A stretch of DNA of 64,000 nucleotides from Paraburkholderia heleia NBRC 101817 (GCF_000739775.1 NZ_BBJH01000003.1:248001-312000); one strand, 5' to 3'; shown: positions 26,161-35,784, counted from the first letter of the stretch. Translations and numbers: made by a program. Notes: generated from the letters alone by a model not told the origin.

Positions 26161-27687
26161 ATGAAAACCAGCAGAAGAGATTTCCTCTCGATGCTCGCGG
26201 CAGCAGGCGTGGCAAGCGCCCTGCCGGGTATCGCGGCGGCGGACGAGGCGCCGCGCAAGGGCGGCAACGTGCGCATGGCGGTGCAGAACGGATCAGTGTC
26301 AGACACGCTCGATCCGGCCAAGGGCGCACATTCGGGCGACTGGACCAAGCAGTTCTGCGTGTTCAACGCGCTCACCGAGTTTAACGGCACACTGAGCGCC
26401 AGCAACGCGCTCGCCGACAAGCTGGAAAGCACCGACGGCAGCAACTGGCACATCGTCCTCAAGCAGGGCGTGCACTTCCACGACGGCGCCGAGATGACCA
26501 GCGAGGACGTCGTCTACTCGCTCGCGCGTCACAAGGATCCGGCCAACGCATCGAAGGCTTTTGCGATCGCGAGCGAGTTCAAGGAGATCAAGGCAGCCGG
26601 CAAATACGAAGTGGCGCTGGTGCTCGAGCGACCGAACTTCGATCTGCCTTCGGTGCTCGGCAGCAGCTATTTCCTGATCGTGAAGAACAACACGAAGGAC
26701 TTCGCCAAGCCGGCCGGCACAGGTCCGTTCATCGTCGACAACTTCACGCCGGGCGGCAAGTTCGCCGCCCGGCGCAATCCGAACTACTGGAAGTCGGGAC
26801 TACCGTATCTCGACACCGTCGAAATCATCGGCGTGCCCGACAACGCGGCGCGCGTGAACGCGGTGCTGGCGGGCGACGTCGACATCTGTTCGCTGGTCGA
26901 CCATCGCTACGCCGCGCAGGTGAAGGGTAATCAGAACGTGCAGCTGGTCGCGAACAAGCTCGGCATCTATACGGATCTGATCCTGCGTCAGGACAACCCG
27001 ATCACCGGCAACGCCGATTTCGTCTCGGCGGTGCGTTATCTGCAGGATCGCACGCGGATGGTGAACGACGTGATGCAGACGTACGGCGTGGTCGCCAACG
27101 ATCATCCGGTCGCGCCATGGGATCCGTACTTTCTCGAAGGCCTGCCGCAACGTCAGTTCGATCTCGACAAGGCGAAATTCCACATCAAGAAGAGCGGCTG
27201 CGCCGGCCAGTCGATGGAGATTTTCTGCCAGCCTGGCATCGCGTCGTCCGTCGAAGGCGCACAGTTCCTGCAGAGCTTCGGCGCTCAGGCGGGCTTCAAT
27301 TTCGTGGTGCGCCAGGTGCCGACCGACGGTTACTGGTCGACGTACTGGACCAGGCGTCCGATCACCTACGGCTCGATCTCGAACCGGCCGAACGTCGGCA
27401 TGATCTTCGAGCTGTTCTATACGTCGAAATCGCCGACCAACGAAGCACGCTGGCAGAATCCGAAGCTCGATCAACTGCTCGATTCGGCGCGCGCGGAAGG
27501 CGACTTCAAGAAGCGCAAGGCGATCTACGGCGACATGCAGACGCTGGTCCACGACAGCTCTGGCACCGTCGTGCCGGTGTTCGACGTGATTCTCGACGGC
27601 GTATCGAAGAAAGTCCGCGGCTACAAGTCGAACCCGTCCGGGATGAACATGGGCTACCGGTTCGCCGAGGCGGTCTGGCGCGCCTGA
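26161..27687 (+). CDS. ABC transporter substrate-binding protein, dipeptide/oligopeptide type (SBP_bac_5)
   Basis: The 508-residue protein has a twin-arginine signal (SRRDFLSMLAAAGVASALPGIAAA, cleavage near residue 28), so it is exported folded by Tat. The SBP family 5 core is clear: DTLDPAKGA, FHDGAEMTSEDVVYSLARH, AGTGPFIVDNFTPGGKFAARRNPNYW. Family members bind peptides, nickel, opines or other N compounds. AGGAGG precedes the ATG. The matching permeases and ATPase are encoded convergently at 27755-31216. Its divergent neighbour is the FAD oxidase, so the imported compound is probably an amine or amide substrate of these enzymes. Confidence 0.93.
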   Translation: MKTSRRDFLSMLAAAGVASALPGIAAADEAPRKGGNVRMAVQNGSVSDTLDPAKGAHSGDWTKQFCVFNALTEFNGTLSASNALADKLESTDGSNWHIVLKQGVHFHDGAEMTSEDVVYSLARHKDPANASKAFAIASEFKEIKAAGKYEVALVLERPNFDLPSVLGSSYFLIVKNNTKDFAKPAGTGPFIVDNFTPGGKFAARRNPNYWKSGLPYLDTVEIIGVPDNAARVNAVLAGDVDICSLVDHRYAAQVKGNQNVQLVANKLGIYTDLILRQDNPITGNADFVSAVRYLQDRTRMVNDVMQTYGVVANDHPVAPWDPYFLEGLPQRQFDLDKAKFHIKKSGCAGQSMEIFCQPGIASSVEGAQFLQSFGAQAGFNFVVRQVPTDGYWSTYWTRRPITYGSISNRPNVGMIFELFYTSKSPTNEARWQNPKLDQLLDSARAEGDFKKRKAIYGDMQTLVHDSSGTVVPVFDVILDGVSKKVRGYKSNPSGMNMGYRFAEAVWRA

Positions 27688-27711
27688 TCTCTTGAGCCTT
27701 GCTGCAAACGC

Positions 27712-27746
27712 AAACGCCGTTCAGTCGTGAGGCCGAACGGCGTTTT
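27712..27746. terminator. bidirectional rho-independent terminator
   Basis: An 11-bp perfect stem (AAACGCCGTTC 27712-27722 with GAACGGCGTTT 27735-27745) and a 12-base loop lie between two convergent genes. TTTT follows on the plus side; the plus-strand AAA at the other foot gives a short U run for minus transcripts. Confidence 0.85.
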
Positions 27747-27754
27747 AACACGCT

Positions 27755-29404
27755 TCACGCCTTCGCGCGCAACGCCGTTTCCTCCAGCCAGTTCACGCGC
27801 ATTTCCGGCACCGAATCGATCAGCAGCGACGTGTACGGATGGCGCGGCTGGCTGAACAGCGCGCTGCGATTGCAGGCATCGACTTTCTGGCCTTTGAACA
27901 GCACAACGATATCGTCGCAGATCGAGCGCACGGTCGAGAGATCGTGGCTGATGAAGAGATACGACATGTTCAGCTCGTGACGCAGCTCGACCAGCAGATC
28001 GAGAATTGCCGCGCCGACGACGGTATCGAGCGCCGACGTCACTTCGTCGCAAATGATCAGCTCAGGGTCGGCGGCGAGCGCGCGCGCCAGATTCACGCGC
28101 TGCTTCTGCCCGCCCGACAGCTCGGCGGGACGCCGCCGCGCGATCGAGGCCGGCAGCTTCACCAGATCGAGCAAACGGGCGATGCGCGCCGGCACTTCGT
28201 TCGACGCGCAGCGCTCGAACAGCCGAAGCGGCCGCGCGAGGATCGTGCCGACATCCTGCGCCGGGTTGAGCACCTTGTCGGCGTTCTGGAACACCAGCTG
28301 GATGCGGCGATAGAGATCGCGATCGCGTTTCGCGTGCGTACCGGGCAGCGGCTTGCCGACAAAACGGATGTCGCCCCTCGCCGGCGCGAGCAGCCCGGCA
28401 ATCACATACGCGAGCGTCGATTTGCCCGACCCCGATTCGCCGATCACGCCGAGCGTGGTGCCGCGCCGCAAGGTCAGATTGATGTCGTCGAGCACGCGCA
28501 CCGCGGGCATGCCCGCACGATCGCGCTCGCCGTAACCCGCGACCAGGGCGCTGATTTCGAGCAGCGGCGGCTGTTTGACCGCCTGATCGGCGTCGGCTTC
28601 GGTCAGACGGCACGACGGCTCGGCGGCGGCCATCAGGCTGCGCGTGTACGGATGCGCGGGCGCCTCGATGATCTGCCCGAGCGCGCCCTCTTCCTGGATT
28701 TCGCCGTTGCGCAACACCAGCACGCGATCGGCGATCTGCGCGACCACCGCGAGATCGTGCGACACGTACACCGCGCTGATGTTGAAGTCCTCGATCGCGC
28801 GCTTGAACGCGCGCAGTACCTCGATCTGCGTGGTCACGTCGAGCGCGGTGGTCGGTTCGTCGAACACCACGACTTCCGGGTCCGACATCAGCGCCATCGC
28901 CGCCATCAGGCGCTGCAGCTGGCCGCCCGAGACCTGATGCGGATAACGCTCGCCGATGGTGTCCGGCGACGGCAACGCGAGCGCGCGGAACAGTCGGACC
29001 GCCTTCGTGCGTGCCTCCTTGCGACTCATCAGACGGCGCACGCACACGCCCTCGATCACCTGATCGATAATGCGCAGCGCCGGATTGAACGACGCCGACG
29101 CGCTCTGCGCGACATACGCGACGCGGCGGCCGCGCAGATCGCGCAAGGCCGCCGGCGACGCCGTCAGCACGTCGGTCCCGCCGACGCCGACGTGGCCGCC
29201 CGCGATCCGGCAGCCGCGCCGCGCGTAGCCGAGCAGCGTCAGCGCGATGGTCGTCTTGCCCGAGCCGGATTCGCCGATCAGCGCCAGCACTTCGCCGCGC
29301 TGGATCGAGAAGCTCACGTCCTTGACGATCGGCACTTCGTTGCCGTCGTCGCCGCATGCGACCACCTGCAGGTTCGAAACTTGCACCAGACGTTCCGTCG
29401 ACAT
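27755..29404 (-). CDS. ABC transporter ATP-binding protein, duplicated (DppD-DppF fusion type)
   Basis: The 549 residues contain two complete nucleotide-binding domains. First: Walker A GESGSGKTT (about 40-48), signature VSGGQLQRL, Walker B VVVFDEPTTALD. Second: Walker A GESGSGKST (about 310), signature LSGGQKQRVNLARAL, Walker B LIICDEVTSALD. The oligopeptide-type C-terminal segment (HPYTRSLMAAAEP) follows the first domain. It powers the dipeptide-type importer with the two upstream permeases; only two bases separate it from the DppC-like gene. Confidence 0.95.
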   Translation of the reverse strand: MSTERLVQVSNLQVVACGDDGNEVPIVKDVSFSIQRGEVLALIGESGSGKTTIALTLLGYARRGCRIAGGHVGVGGTDVLTASPAALRDLRGRRVAYVAQSASASFNPALRIIDQVIEGVCVRRLMSRKEARTKAVRLFRALALPSPDTIGERYPHQVSGGQLQRLMAAMALMSDPEVVVFDEPTTALDVTTQIEVLRAFKRAIEDFNISAVYVSHDLAVVAQIADRVLVLRNGEIQEEGALGQIIEAPAHPYTRSLMAAAEPSCRLTEADADQAVKQPPLLEISALVAGYGERDRAGMPAVRVLDDINLTLRRGTTLGVIGESGSGKSTLAYVIAGLLAPARGDIRFVGKPLPGTHAKRDRDLYRRIQLVFQNADKVLNPAQDVGTILARPLRLFERCASNEVPARIARLLDLVKLPASIARRRPAELSGGQKQRVNLARALAADPELIICDEVTSALDTVVGAAILDLLVELRHELNMSYLFISHDLSTVRSICDDIVVLFKGQKVDACNRSALFSQPRHPYTSLLIDSVPEMRVNWLEETALRAKA

Positions 29405-29406
29405 GG

Positions 29407-30261
29407 TTACCCCCTTGCACCGCCGTGCCTGCGCACGGCCAGACTGTCGATCAGAAGGTTCACGCCGATCGTCAAGGTGGCGATCGCGAGCGCCGGCATG
29501 ATCACCGCCGACGCACCGGAAGACAGGCCCGAGAGGTTCTCACGCACGAGCGAACCCCAGTCGGCATACGGCGGCTGCACGCCGAGACCGAGAAAACTCA
29601 GGCCGCTCAGCATCAGCACGTTGTAGACGAAGCGCAGACCGAAGTCGGCGAACATCGGATGGATCATGTTCGGCAGGATTTCGCGGCAGGCGATATGGAG
29701 CGTGCTTTCACCGTTCAGCCGCGCGACCGTCACGTATTCCATCGCGTTGATGCCGACCGCCTGCGAACGCGCGATGCGAAACGCACCCGGCATGTAAATC
29801 ACGCCCGCGGTCAGCACCAGTACACGAAGATCGGAGCCGTAGATCGCGATCACGAGGAGCGCGAGGATCTTGCTCGGTGTCACCAGCAGCGCATCGACGA
29901 CGCGACAGACGATCTCGTCGAACCAGCCGCCGATCACCGTCGACACCAGCGCGAGCAGCGTGCCGCTCGTGCTCGCGATCAGCGTCGCGGCGAGCGCGAG
30001 CCCAATGGAATAACGCGCGCCGAACAGAATGCGGCTCAACAGATCGCGGCCGAGGAAATCGGTGCCGAGCGGATAGGCGAGACTGCTCGACGCGAATACC
30101 TTGCCGCCGCTCATGTCCATCATGCCGTACGGCGCGATGGCTGAACCGAAGATTGCGATGAAGATCCACGCGATCGAAATGATCAGGCCGATGCGTCCGA
30201 GTCCGCTCAGCGAGAGGAAAAAGCGGCCGAAGCGGCGCGGCGAAGAAAGAAGACAAGTCAT
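29407..30261 (-). CDS. ABC transporter permease, DppC type
   Basis: This 284-residue inner-membrane protein has about six helices beginning at residues 20-42 (GLGRIGLIISIAWIFIAIFG), the oligopeptide permease motif HPLGTDxxGRDLxSR variant AYPLGTDFLGRDLLSRILFG, and the coupling EAA loop ATVARLNGESTLHIACREILPNMI. It pairs with the DppB-like permease four bases upstream. Confidence 0.95.
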   Translation of the reverse strand: MTCLLSSPRRFGRFFLSLSGLGRIGLIISIAWIFIAIFGSAIAPYGMMDMSGGKVFASSSLAYPLGTDFLGRDLLSRILFGARYSIGLALAATLIASTSGTLLALVSTVIGGWFDEIVCRVVDALLVTPSKILALLVIAIYGSDLRVLVLTAGVIYMPGAFRIARSQAVGINAMEYVTVARLNGESTLHIACREILPNMIHPMFADFGLRFVYNVLMLSGLSFLGLGVQPPYADWGSLVRENLSGLSSGASAVIMPALAIATLTIGVNLLIDSLAVRRHGGARG

Positions 30262-30265
30262 GGCG

Positions 30266-31216
30266 TCACCGCAGTTTCGGATTGCAGACGATCGTCACGA
30301 TGTCCGCTATCAGCAGCAGAAGCAGATAACACGTACTGAAAAACAGCACGCAGAACTGCACGATCGGCAGGTCACGGTTGCTGACCGCATCGACCAGCGT
30401 GCTCGCGAGACCTGGATACGAGAAGATCGCCTCGACGATGATCACGCCGCCGAGCAGATACGACAGGCTCAGCGCCATCGCGTTGACGATCGGCCCGATC
30501 GCGTTGGGCAGCGCGTGCCGCAACACCGTGCGCGATGGACGCAGGCCCTTGAGCACCGCCATCTCCGCGTACGGCGCATCGAGCTGGTTGATCAGCGCCG
30601 CACGCGTCATGCGCGCCATCTGCGCGACCACCACGCAGCACAGCACCAGCACCGGCAAGCTGTACGACCTGAGGAATTCGCCGACGCTCGATACGTCCGG
30701 GTTCACCGACACCGCCGACACCCAGTGCAGCTTGACCGCGAACAGCAGCACCGCGAGCGTCGCGAGCAGAAATTCGGGCACCGCGACCACCGACATCGTC
30801 AGTATGCCGATCACGCGGTCGAGCAGCGTGCCGCGCACCATCGCCGCGACGATGCCGACCACCAGCGCGATCGGCACCGAAACGGCGGTCGCCGCGCCGG
30901 CCAGCATCAGCGTGTTCGGAATGCGCGCCAGCACGATCGTCCTGACGGGCACCTGCGCCGCGTACGACGTGCCAAAATTGCCGTGCAGCAATGCGCCGAG
31001 CCACGTGAAAAAGCGCAGCACGAGCGGCTCGTCGAGCCCCAGCTGCTTGCGCAGCATCGCCACCGTTTCCGGCGTGGCGTACTGGCCCAACGCCATCTGG
31101 GCCGCGTCGCCGGGCAGGAGGCTCGCCATGAAGAACACCAGGCCGGAAACCAGAAACAGCGTGAGCACACCTATTGCGATACGACGGCTCACCATGCGCA
31201 GCACGACACCATTCAT
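30266..31216 (-). CDS. ABC transporter permease, DppB type
   Basis: The 316-residue permease opens with a helix after MVSRRIAIGVLTLFLVSGLVFFMASLLPGD, typical of DppB/OppB, and carries YAEMAVLKGLRPSRTVLRHALPNAIGP as the ATPase-coupling loop and YPGLASTLVDAVSNRDLPIVQ near the end. I chose ATG 31216 because GAGGTGG lies just upstream and the N-terminus matches the family length. It follows the FAD oxidase gene at 31298 after an 81-base spacer. Confidence 0.93.
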   Translation of the reverse strand: MNGVVLRMVSRRIAIGVLTLFLVSGLVFFMASLLPGDAAQMALGQYATPETVAMLRKQLGLDEPLVLRFFTWLGALLHGNFGTSYAAQVPVRTIVLARIPNTLMLAGAATAVSVPIALVVGIVAAMVRGTLLDRVIGILTMSVVAVPEFLLATLAVLLFAVKLHWVSAVSVNPDVSSVGEFLRSYSLPVLVLCCVVVAQMARMTRAALINQLDAPYAEMAVLKGLRPSRTVLRHALPNAIGPIVNAMALSLSYLLGGVIIVEAIFSYPGLASTLVDAVSNRDLPIVQFCVLFFSTCYLLLLLIADIVTIVCNPKLR

Positions 31217-31297
31217 CACCCACCTCGATATGCAAATACGCCGATCCGGCTCGCGACATGCCGAGCCGGATCGCTCCCGGTCAACGCGGTCGGGCAA

Positions 31298-32572
31298 TCA
31301 GGAGACCGCGTCCTTGAAGCGGAAATAAGCGCCCACGAGCGGCAGGAACCACTCTCGTCCCGCATAACCCGGCAGCGCCTTCCACTCCTGCCGCGCCCAT
31401 GGATTGACGCGCGCGGCGCCCGTCACGATGTCGGCCATCACGTCGCCCATGTACGTCGACATCTGCGTGCCGTGTCCGCTGTAGGCGACCGAGTAGTACA
31501 GCCCGTCGTGCTTGCCCGCCGACGGCAGACGATCGGCAGTCGCTTCGACGAGGCCGCCCCAGCAATAGTCGATGCGCACGTCGCGCAGATCCGGCAGCAG
31601 CCTGTCCAGCGAATCTTTCAGGATTCCTCCGCTCTTGCGATCCGATGCCGGATTGCTGCGTGCGAACTGCGCGCGGCCGCCCCACACCAGCCGATCGTCG
31701 TCGGACGTCCTGAAGTAGTTGCCGAAATTCAGGCTCGTCACGTAGTTGCGGCGATTCGGCAACGCGCGATCGAGCCGTTGCGTGATCGGCTCGGTGACGA
31801 TCACGAAGCTGCCGACCGGCACGATGCGCCGCTGCCACCATCCGAACGGTCCGTGATTCGAGCAGCCCGTGGCGAGCAGCACGCGCCCCGCTTCGATCTC
31901 GCCTTTCGCCGTGACCACGCGATGCCGGTCGCCGCCGAGGCAGGTCAGTTTCGTGACCGCTGCGTTTTCGAAGATGCGCGCGCCGTGACGCGCCGCCGCC
32001 GTCGCGAGTCCGGTACCGAAGCGGCCCATGTGCATCTGGGCGCCGCGCCGGTCGAGCATGCCGCCGTGGAATGCATCCGATGCGATCTCGCGGCGCACGT
32101 CGCTCGCCGACAGCAGTTCGACGTCCTGGCGCAGATGCTTGCGCAGCGCTTCGTAGTTGCGAGCGATGCCGGCCATATGGCTCGGTTTGCTGGCGAGCTT
32201 GAGCTTGCCGTGGCGCACGAAGCTGCAATCGATCTGCTCGCGCTCGATCAATTGCTCGACGTAATCGACCGCATCGGTGTAGACCTGATAGTGCTGTTTG
32301 GCGGTCTGTTCGCCATAACGGTCGATCAGATCGGGCAGGCTCTGCGCGGTGCCCGGACTGCAATGGCCACCGTTGCGGCCCGACGCTTCGCCGTGAATCC
32401 GCGACGCCTCGAGCAGCACCACGTCGACGCCTTTGCGCGCGAGCGACAGCGCCGCCGACAGCCCCGTGAAGCCGCCGCCGATCACCACCACGTCCGCGCG
32501 TGCCGGAAGATCGCCGGTCGCGCCGGCGTCGAAGCGCGGCGCGGTCGCCAGCCAGAAAGATTCGAGTTTCAT
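31298..32572 (-). CDS. FAD-dependent oxidoreductase, PuuB/DAO-like
   Basis: The 424-residue enzyme has the N-terminal FAD motif VVVIGGGFTGLSAALSLARKG, then EASGRNGGHCSPG, the signature of gamma-glutamylputrescine oxidase-like DAO proteins, and C-terminal YSVAYSGHGTQMSTYMGDVMADI. Such enzymes use O2 to deaminate primary or secondary amines to aldehydes plus ammonia or amine and peroxide. Its start overlaps the HAD gene stop by four bases, so the two are coupled. With the aldehyde dehydrogenase two genes upstream it would form an oxidase-dehydrogenase pair, like PuuB-PuuC. Confidence 0.9.
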   Translation of the reverse strand: MKLESFWLATAPRFDAGATGDLPARADVVVIGGGFTGLSAALSLARKGVDVVLLEASRIHGEASGRNGGHCSPGTAQSLPDLIDRYGEQTAKQHYQVYTDAVDYVEQLIEREQIDCSFVRHGKLKLASKPSHMAGIARNYEALRKHLRQDVELLSASDVRREIASDAFHGGMLDRRGAQMHMGRFGTGLATAAARHGARIFENAAVTKLTCLGGDRHRVVTAKGEIEAGRVLLATGCSNHGPFGWWQRRIVPVGSFVIVTEPITQRLDRALPNRRNYVTSLNFGNYFRTSDDDRLVWGGRAQFARSNPASDRKSGGILKDSLDRLLPDLRDVRIDYCWGGLVEATADRLPSAGKHDGLYYSVAYSGHGTQMSTYMGDVMADIVTGAARVNPWARQEWKALPGYAGREWFLPLVGAYFRFKDAVS

Positions 32573-33237
32573 AGACCGACGACGGCGGCGAGACCACCGA
32601 TATCCCTGATTTCCGTATAGCCGTAGTACGGGTTGGCCGGCTCGTGACCGCGGTTGACCCACACCTTGTTTTTGATACCCATGTCGTGCGCGGTCATCAG
32701 GTCATAACGGAAACTCGACGACACGTGCAGAATGTCTTCCGGATTGCAGTTCAGCTGGCCGAGCAGATATTCGAACGCCTTCATCTGCGGCTTGTACGCC
32801 TGCGCCTGCTCGGCGGTGTAGACCGCATGAAACGGCACGCCGATGCGCTCGATGTTGTGCGGAATCTGCACGTTCGCCGCGTTCGTCAGGCCGACCAGCG
32901 GAAATTCCTTCGCGACTTTCGCGAGACCGGCGCTGGTGTCCGGATGCGGCCCCCACGTCGGCACCTGGTCGTAGATGGCCTTGCCGTCGCCTTCGCGATA
33001 CTCGACGCCCATGCGCCTGCAGGTGCGGCGGATCGCGTTGTCGACCACCTGTTCGTAGGGCTTCCACGCGCCCAGCACTTCGTCGAGACGGTAAGCGGCA
33101 AACGCGTCCGTGAACGCGCGCATCTTGTCGGCGGGTACGCGGTCCTTGTAGAGCGCGGTCGCGGCCGGCGCCATCTCGAAGTAGATCAACGTGCCGTAGC
33201 AGTCGAAGGTAATGAACCTGGGCTTGAACAACGACAT
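32569..33237 (-). CDS. haloacid dehalogenase type II family hydrolase
   Basis: At 222 residues it is normal for the family. Motif I is FITFDCYGTLIYF with nucleophile Asp12; motif II is LVGLTNAANVQI; the conserved Lys lies in QAYKPQMKAF; motif III is VSSSFRYDLMTAHDMGIKNKVWVNRG. These match 2-haloacid dehalogenase-like proteins often found beside amine oxidases in catabolic clusters, where the real substrate is unknown. AAGGA is seven bases before the ATG. The protein may be housekeeping for a reactive intermediate rather than a dehalogenase. Confidence 0.88.
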   Translation of the reverse strand: MSLFKPRFITFDCYGTLIYFEMAPAATALYKDRVPADKMRAFTDAFAAYRLDEVLGAWKPYEQVVDNAIRRTCRRMGVEYREGDGKAIYDQVPTWGPHPDTSAGLAKVAKEFPLVGLTNAANVQIPHNIERIGVPFHAVYTAEQAQAYKPQMKAFEYLLGQLNCNPEDILHVSSSFRYDLMTAHDMGIKNKVWVNRGHEPANPYYGYTEIRDIGGLAAVVGL

Positions 33238-33272
33238 GGTGTGTCCTTGCAAACTGGGCGCGAAGCCCGTCA

Positions 33273-34742
33273 TTAAAAATCGATCAGCACGGACTTGTAG
33301 CGAAGGTTGGCTTCGAAGGCCTGACGGCCGAGATCCTTGCCGAGACCCGAGCCTTTGAAGCCGCCGGTCGGAATGATGAAGTCCCACGTGCGGCCGAAAC
33401 GGTTGATCCACACGGTGCCCGCCTGAATGCGGCGCGTCGCGCGCAGCGCGCGACCGATGTCGAGCGTGTGGACGCCGGCCGCAAGGCCGTAGGTCGCGTG
33501 ATCGGCGAGCGCGAGCGCTTCGTCTTCGTCGTCGAAGGTTTGCACGGTCAGCACGGGACCGAAGATCTCCTCGCGCACCGCGAGCGATTCGCCCGTCACG
33601 TCGGTGAGCAGCGTTGGGCGGTAGTAGTGGCCGCCGCCGTCGTAATCGAAGAAGTCGGCGCCGCACAGCGCGCTCGCGCCGTCGTCGATGGTCTGCCTGA
33701 CCGCCGCGTGAATCTTGCGCGCCTGCGTCTCGCTGATGATCGGCGGGAAACACGCCGGTTCGCGCCAGGTCGGCCCCGGCCGCAGCGCGCCGGCCTTCGC
33801 GATGACCGCTTCGATCAGCAGGTCGGCGATGCCGCGTTGCACAATCAGCCGCGTGCCGGACACGCAGGCCTGCCCCGCGTTCGACGTGAAGCCACGCACG
33901 ATACGGCCGGCAACCGCGTCGACGTCGCCGGCATCGTCGAACACGACTTGCGGACTCTTGCCGCCGAGTTCGAGCGTAACCGGCTTGGTGCCGTGCTGCG
34001 CGGCGTCGCTCATGATCGCGGCGCCAGTGCGCGTCGAGCCGGTGAACGACACCTTGCCGATCAGCGGATGCCTGACGAGCGCCGCGCCCGCGCTCGCGCC
34101 GCGGCCCTGCACGATATTGAAGACGCCGGGCGGCAGGCCCGCTTCGATCGCGAGTTCGGCAAGACGCATCACCGAGTACGGCGTCAGCTCCGACGGCTTG
34201 AGCACCATCGCGTTGCCGGCCGCGAGCGCGGGCGCGCATTTCCACGACGCCATCATCAGCGGAAAATTCCATGGCGCGATCGCGGCGACCACGCCGTACG
34301 GTTCGGGCAGCACGAGACCCAGGCTGTCGCGTTGGGTCGGCACCGCGTCGCCGCCGAACTTGTCGGCGCACTCGGCGAAAAAGCGGAGGCACTCGGCGGT
34401 GAACGGCACGTCGAACGCGCGCGCTTCGGCGACCGGACGCGTCGAACCGATCGCTTCGAGACGCCCGAGTGCATCCGCATCGGCATCGATCAGATCGGCC
34501 CAGCGCGACAGCACACGCGCACGCTCGCGCGGCGCACGCGTGCCCCAGCCGCTCGCGAGCCAGCTGCGATGCGCATCGCGCACGGCCTGATCGACCAGAT
34601 CGTCGGATGCGTCGGGCAGCGTGCCCATTACACCGCCGTCAGACGGGCGCAAGACCTCGATTTCCGCGCGGCCTTCGACGCGTTCGCCGCCGATGAAATG
34701 TCCGCCCGGAACGGAATCGAGATGGAAAGTGTCGTCCTTCAT
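33273..34742 (-). CDS. aldehyde dehydrogenase (PuuC/AldA-like)
   Basis: The 489-residue ALDH shows APWNFPLMMASWKCAPALAAGN, FTGSTRTGAAIM, the base Glu in LELGGKSPQVVFDDA and catalytic Cys293 in NAGQACVSGTRL. A single catalytic Cys without CVC distinguishes it from the succinate-semialdehyde type at 21517-22989 and points to 4-aminobutyraldehyde, gamma-glutamyl-aminobutyraldehyde or betaine-aldehyde type substrates. ATG 34742 fits the family N-terminus; more upstream codons lack similarity. First gene of a six-gene minus operon, divergent from LysR. Confidence 0.9.
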   Translation of the reverse strand: MKDDTFHLDSVPGGHFIGGERVEGRAEIEVLRPSDGGVMGTLPDASDDLVDQAVRDAHRSWLASGWGTRAPRERARVLSRWADLIDADADALGRLEAIGSTRPVAEARAFDVPFTAECLRFFAECADKFGGDAVPTQRDSLGLVLPEPYGVVAAIAPWNFPLMMASWKCAPALAAGNAMVLKPSELTPYSVMRLAELAIEAGLPPGVFNIVQGRGASAGAALVRHPLIGKVSFTGSTRTGAAIMSDAAQHGTKPVTLELGGKSPQVVFDDAGDVDAVAGRIVRGFTSNAGQACVSGTRLIVQRGIADLLIEAVIAKAGALRPGPTWREPACFPPIISETQARKIHAAVRQTIDDGASALCGADFFDYDGGGHYYRPTLLTDVTGESLAVREEIFGPVLTVQTFDDEDEALALADHATYGLAAGVHTLDIGRALRATRRIQAGTVWINRFGRTWDFIIPTGGFKGSGLGKDLGRQAFEANLRYKSVLIDF

Positions 34743-34876
34743 GGCGTTTGGTATGGACCTCTCATGGACATGGAAGGAACGCTGCGAAGGCTGTCGCGGC
34801 ATCGTTTCATCATGTTCTGGCGAGTGTATGAACGACAATTTTTTTTGACAAATGCGCATATAATCGTGGGTCATTC

Positions 34877-34891
34877 CTTTTTGATATACCC
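34877..34891. promoter_or_regulatory. TTTTTGATAT motif before the LysR gene
   Basis: CTTTTTGATATACCC ends nine bases before the LysR start and lies in the divergent spacer with the aldehyde dehydrogenase operon. It shares TTTTTGATAT with the inverted pair at 25914-26014. A weaker ATATCAAA occurs at 35824-35831. Probable autoregulatory LysR site. Confidence 0.5.
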
Positions 34892-34899
34892 ATCAGCCG

Positions 34900-35784
34900 A
34901 TGCTGAATTTCCGTGAAATTCAGGCCTTCCGCGCGGTCATGCTGTCGGGTTCGATGACGCAAGCCGCCAAGGATCTGCACACCTCGCAATCGAACATCAG
35001 CCGCGTCATCGGCCAGCTGGAACGGCGCCTCGGTATCAAGCTGTTCGAACGGCAGATCGGCAAACTGATGCCGACGCTCGAAGGCCAGGTGTTCTTCCGC
35101 GATGTCGAACACACGTTCGCGAGCCTGCGCGGTCTCGAAGAGAAAGCCGAATCCATCCGCAAGCGCGGCAGCGGCCGTCTGCGCGTCGCCGCGGTGCCGT
35201 CGATGGCGATCGTCGCCGTGCCCGACGCGATCCACCTTTTTGCACAGCGCTTTCCGGATGTCGATGTCACGCTGCAGGTGGCCGACTCGCTGACTGTTTG
35301 CCAGTGGCTCGCGACCGGTTACGCCGACGTCGGCATCGCGTCCGAAATCTTCAACGGCACCAGCGTCGCCTCGGAGGTGGCGCGCAAGAGCCAGGGCGTA
35401 TGCATCGTGCCGTCCGACCACCGCCTCGCGCAGCGCGAAGGCGCGGTCACGCCCGCGGATCTGATCGGCGAGCGCTTTCTGTCGCTCAAGTCGAGCGACG
35501 TGATGCGCAAGCGGATCGACGATGCGTGTCTGATCGAAGGCGAGGACAAGCGCATTCTCGCGTACGAATCGCACTTTGCCGCGGCGATCTGCCGAATGGT
35601 CGTGCGCGGCATGGGCGTGAGTCTGATGAATCAGCTGGTCGCGCGCGAATACGCGGACCAGCTCGCCATCCTGCCGTTCTCGAAGCGCATCGAATTCGCC
35701 ACCTACGTCGTCTATCCGCTCAACATTCCGATGAACATGCTGGCGAAATCTTTCGCCGACGCGTTCCGCGAGAGCAGCGGATAA
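34900..35784 (+). CDS. LysR-family transcriptional regulator
   Basis: The 294 residues have a winged HTH at about 1-60 (MLNFREIQAFRAVMLSGSMTQAAKDLHTSQSNISRVIGQLERRLGIKLFER) and an effector domain in two lobes (RLRVAAVPSMAIVAVPDAI, GVCIVPSDHRLAQREG, AAAICRMVVRGMGVSLMNQ). The style resembles OccR/NocR and other amino-acid or opine catabolism activators. It is divergent from the ALDH-HAD-oxidase-ABC operon, which it probably activates in response to the substrate, and likely also the promoter at 25.9 kb with the same motif. Confidence 0.93.
   Translation: MLNFREIQAFRAVMLSGSMTQAAKDLHTSQSNISRVIGQLERRLGIKLFERQIGKLMPTLEGQVFFRDVEHTFASLRGLEEKAESIRKRGSGRLRVAAVPSMAIVAVPDAIHLFAQRFPDVDVTLQVADSLTVCQWLATGYADVGIASEIFNGTSVASEVARKSQGVCIVPSDHRLAQREGAVTPADLIGERFLSLKSSDVMRKRIDDACLIEGEDKRILAYESHFAAAICRMVVRGMGVSLMNQLVAREYADQLAILPFSKRIEFATYVVYPLNIPMNMLAKSFADAFRESSG

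Noticed and set aside
29356..32620. Long plus-strand frames (up to 839 codons) opposite the ABC permease and oxidase operon
   Set aside because: His/Arg/Gln-rich antisense translation; the minus-strand genes have full family motifs.
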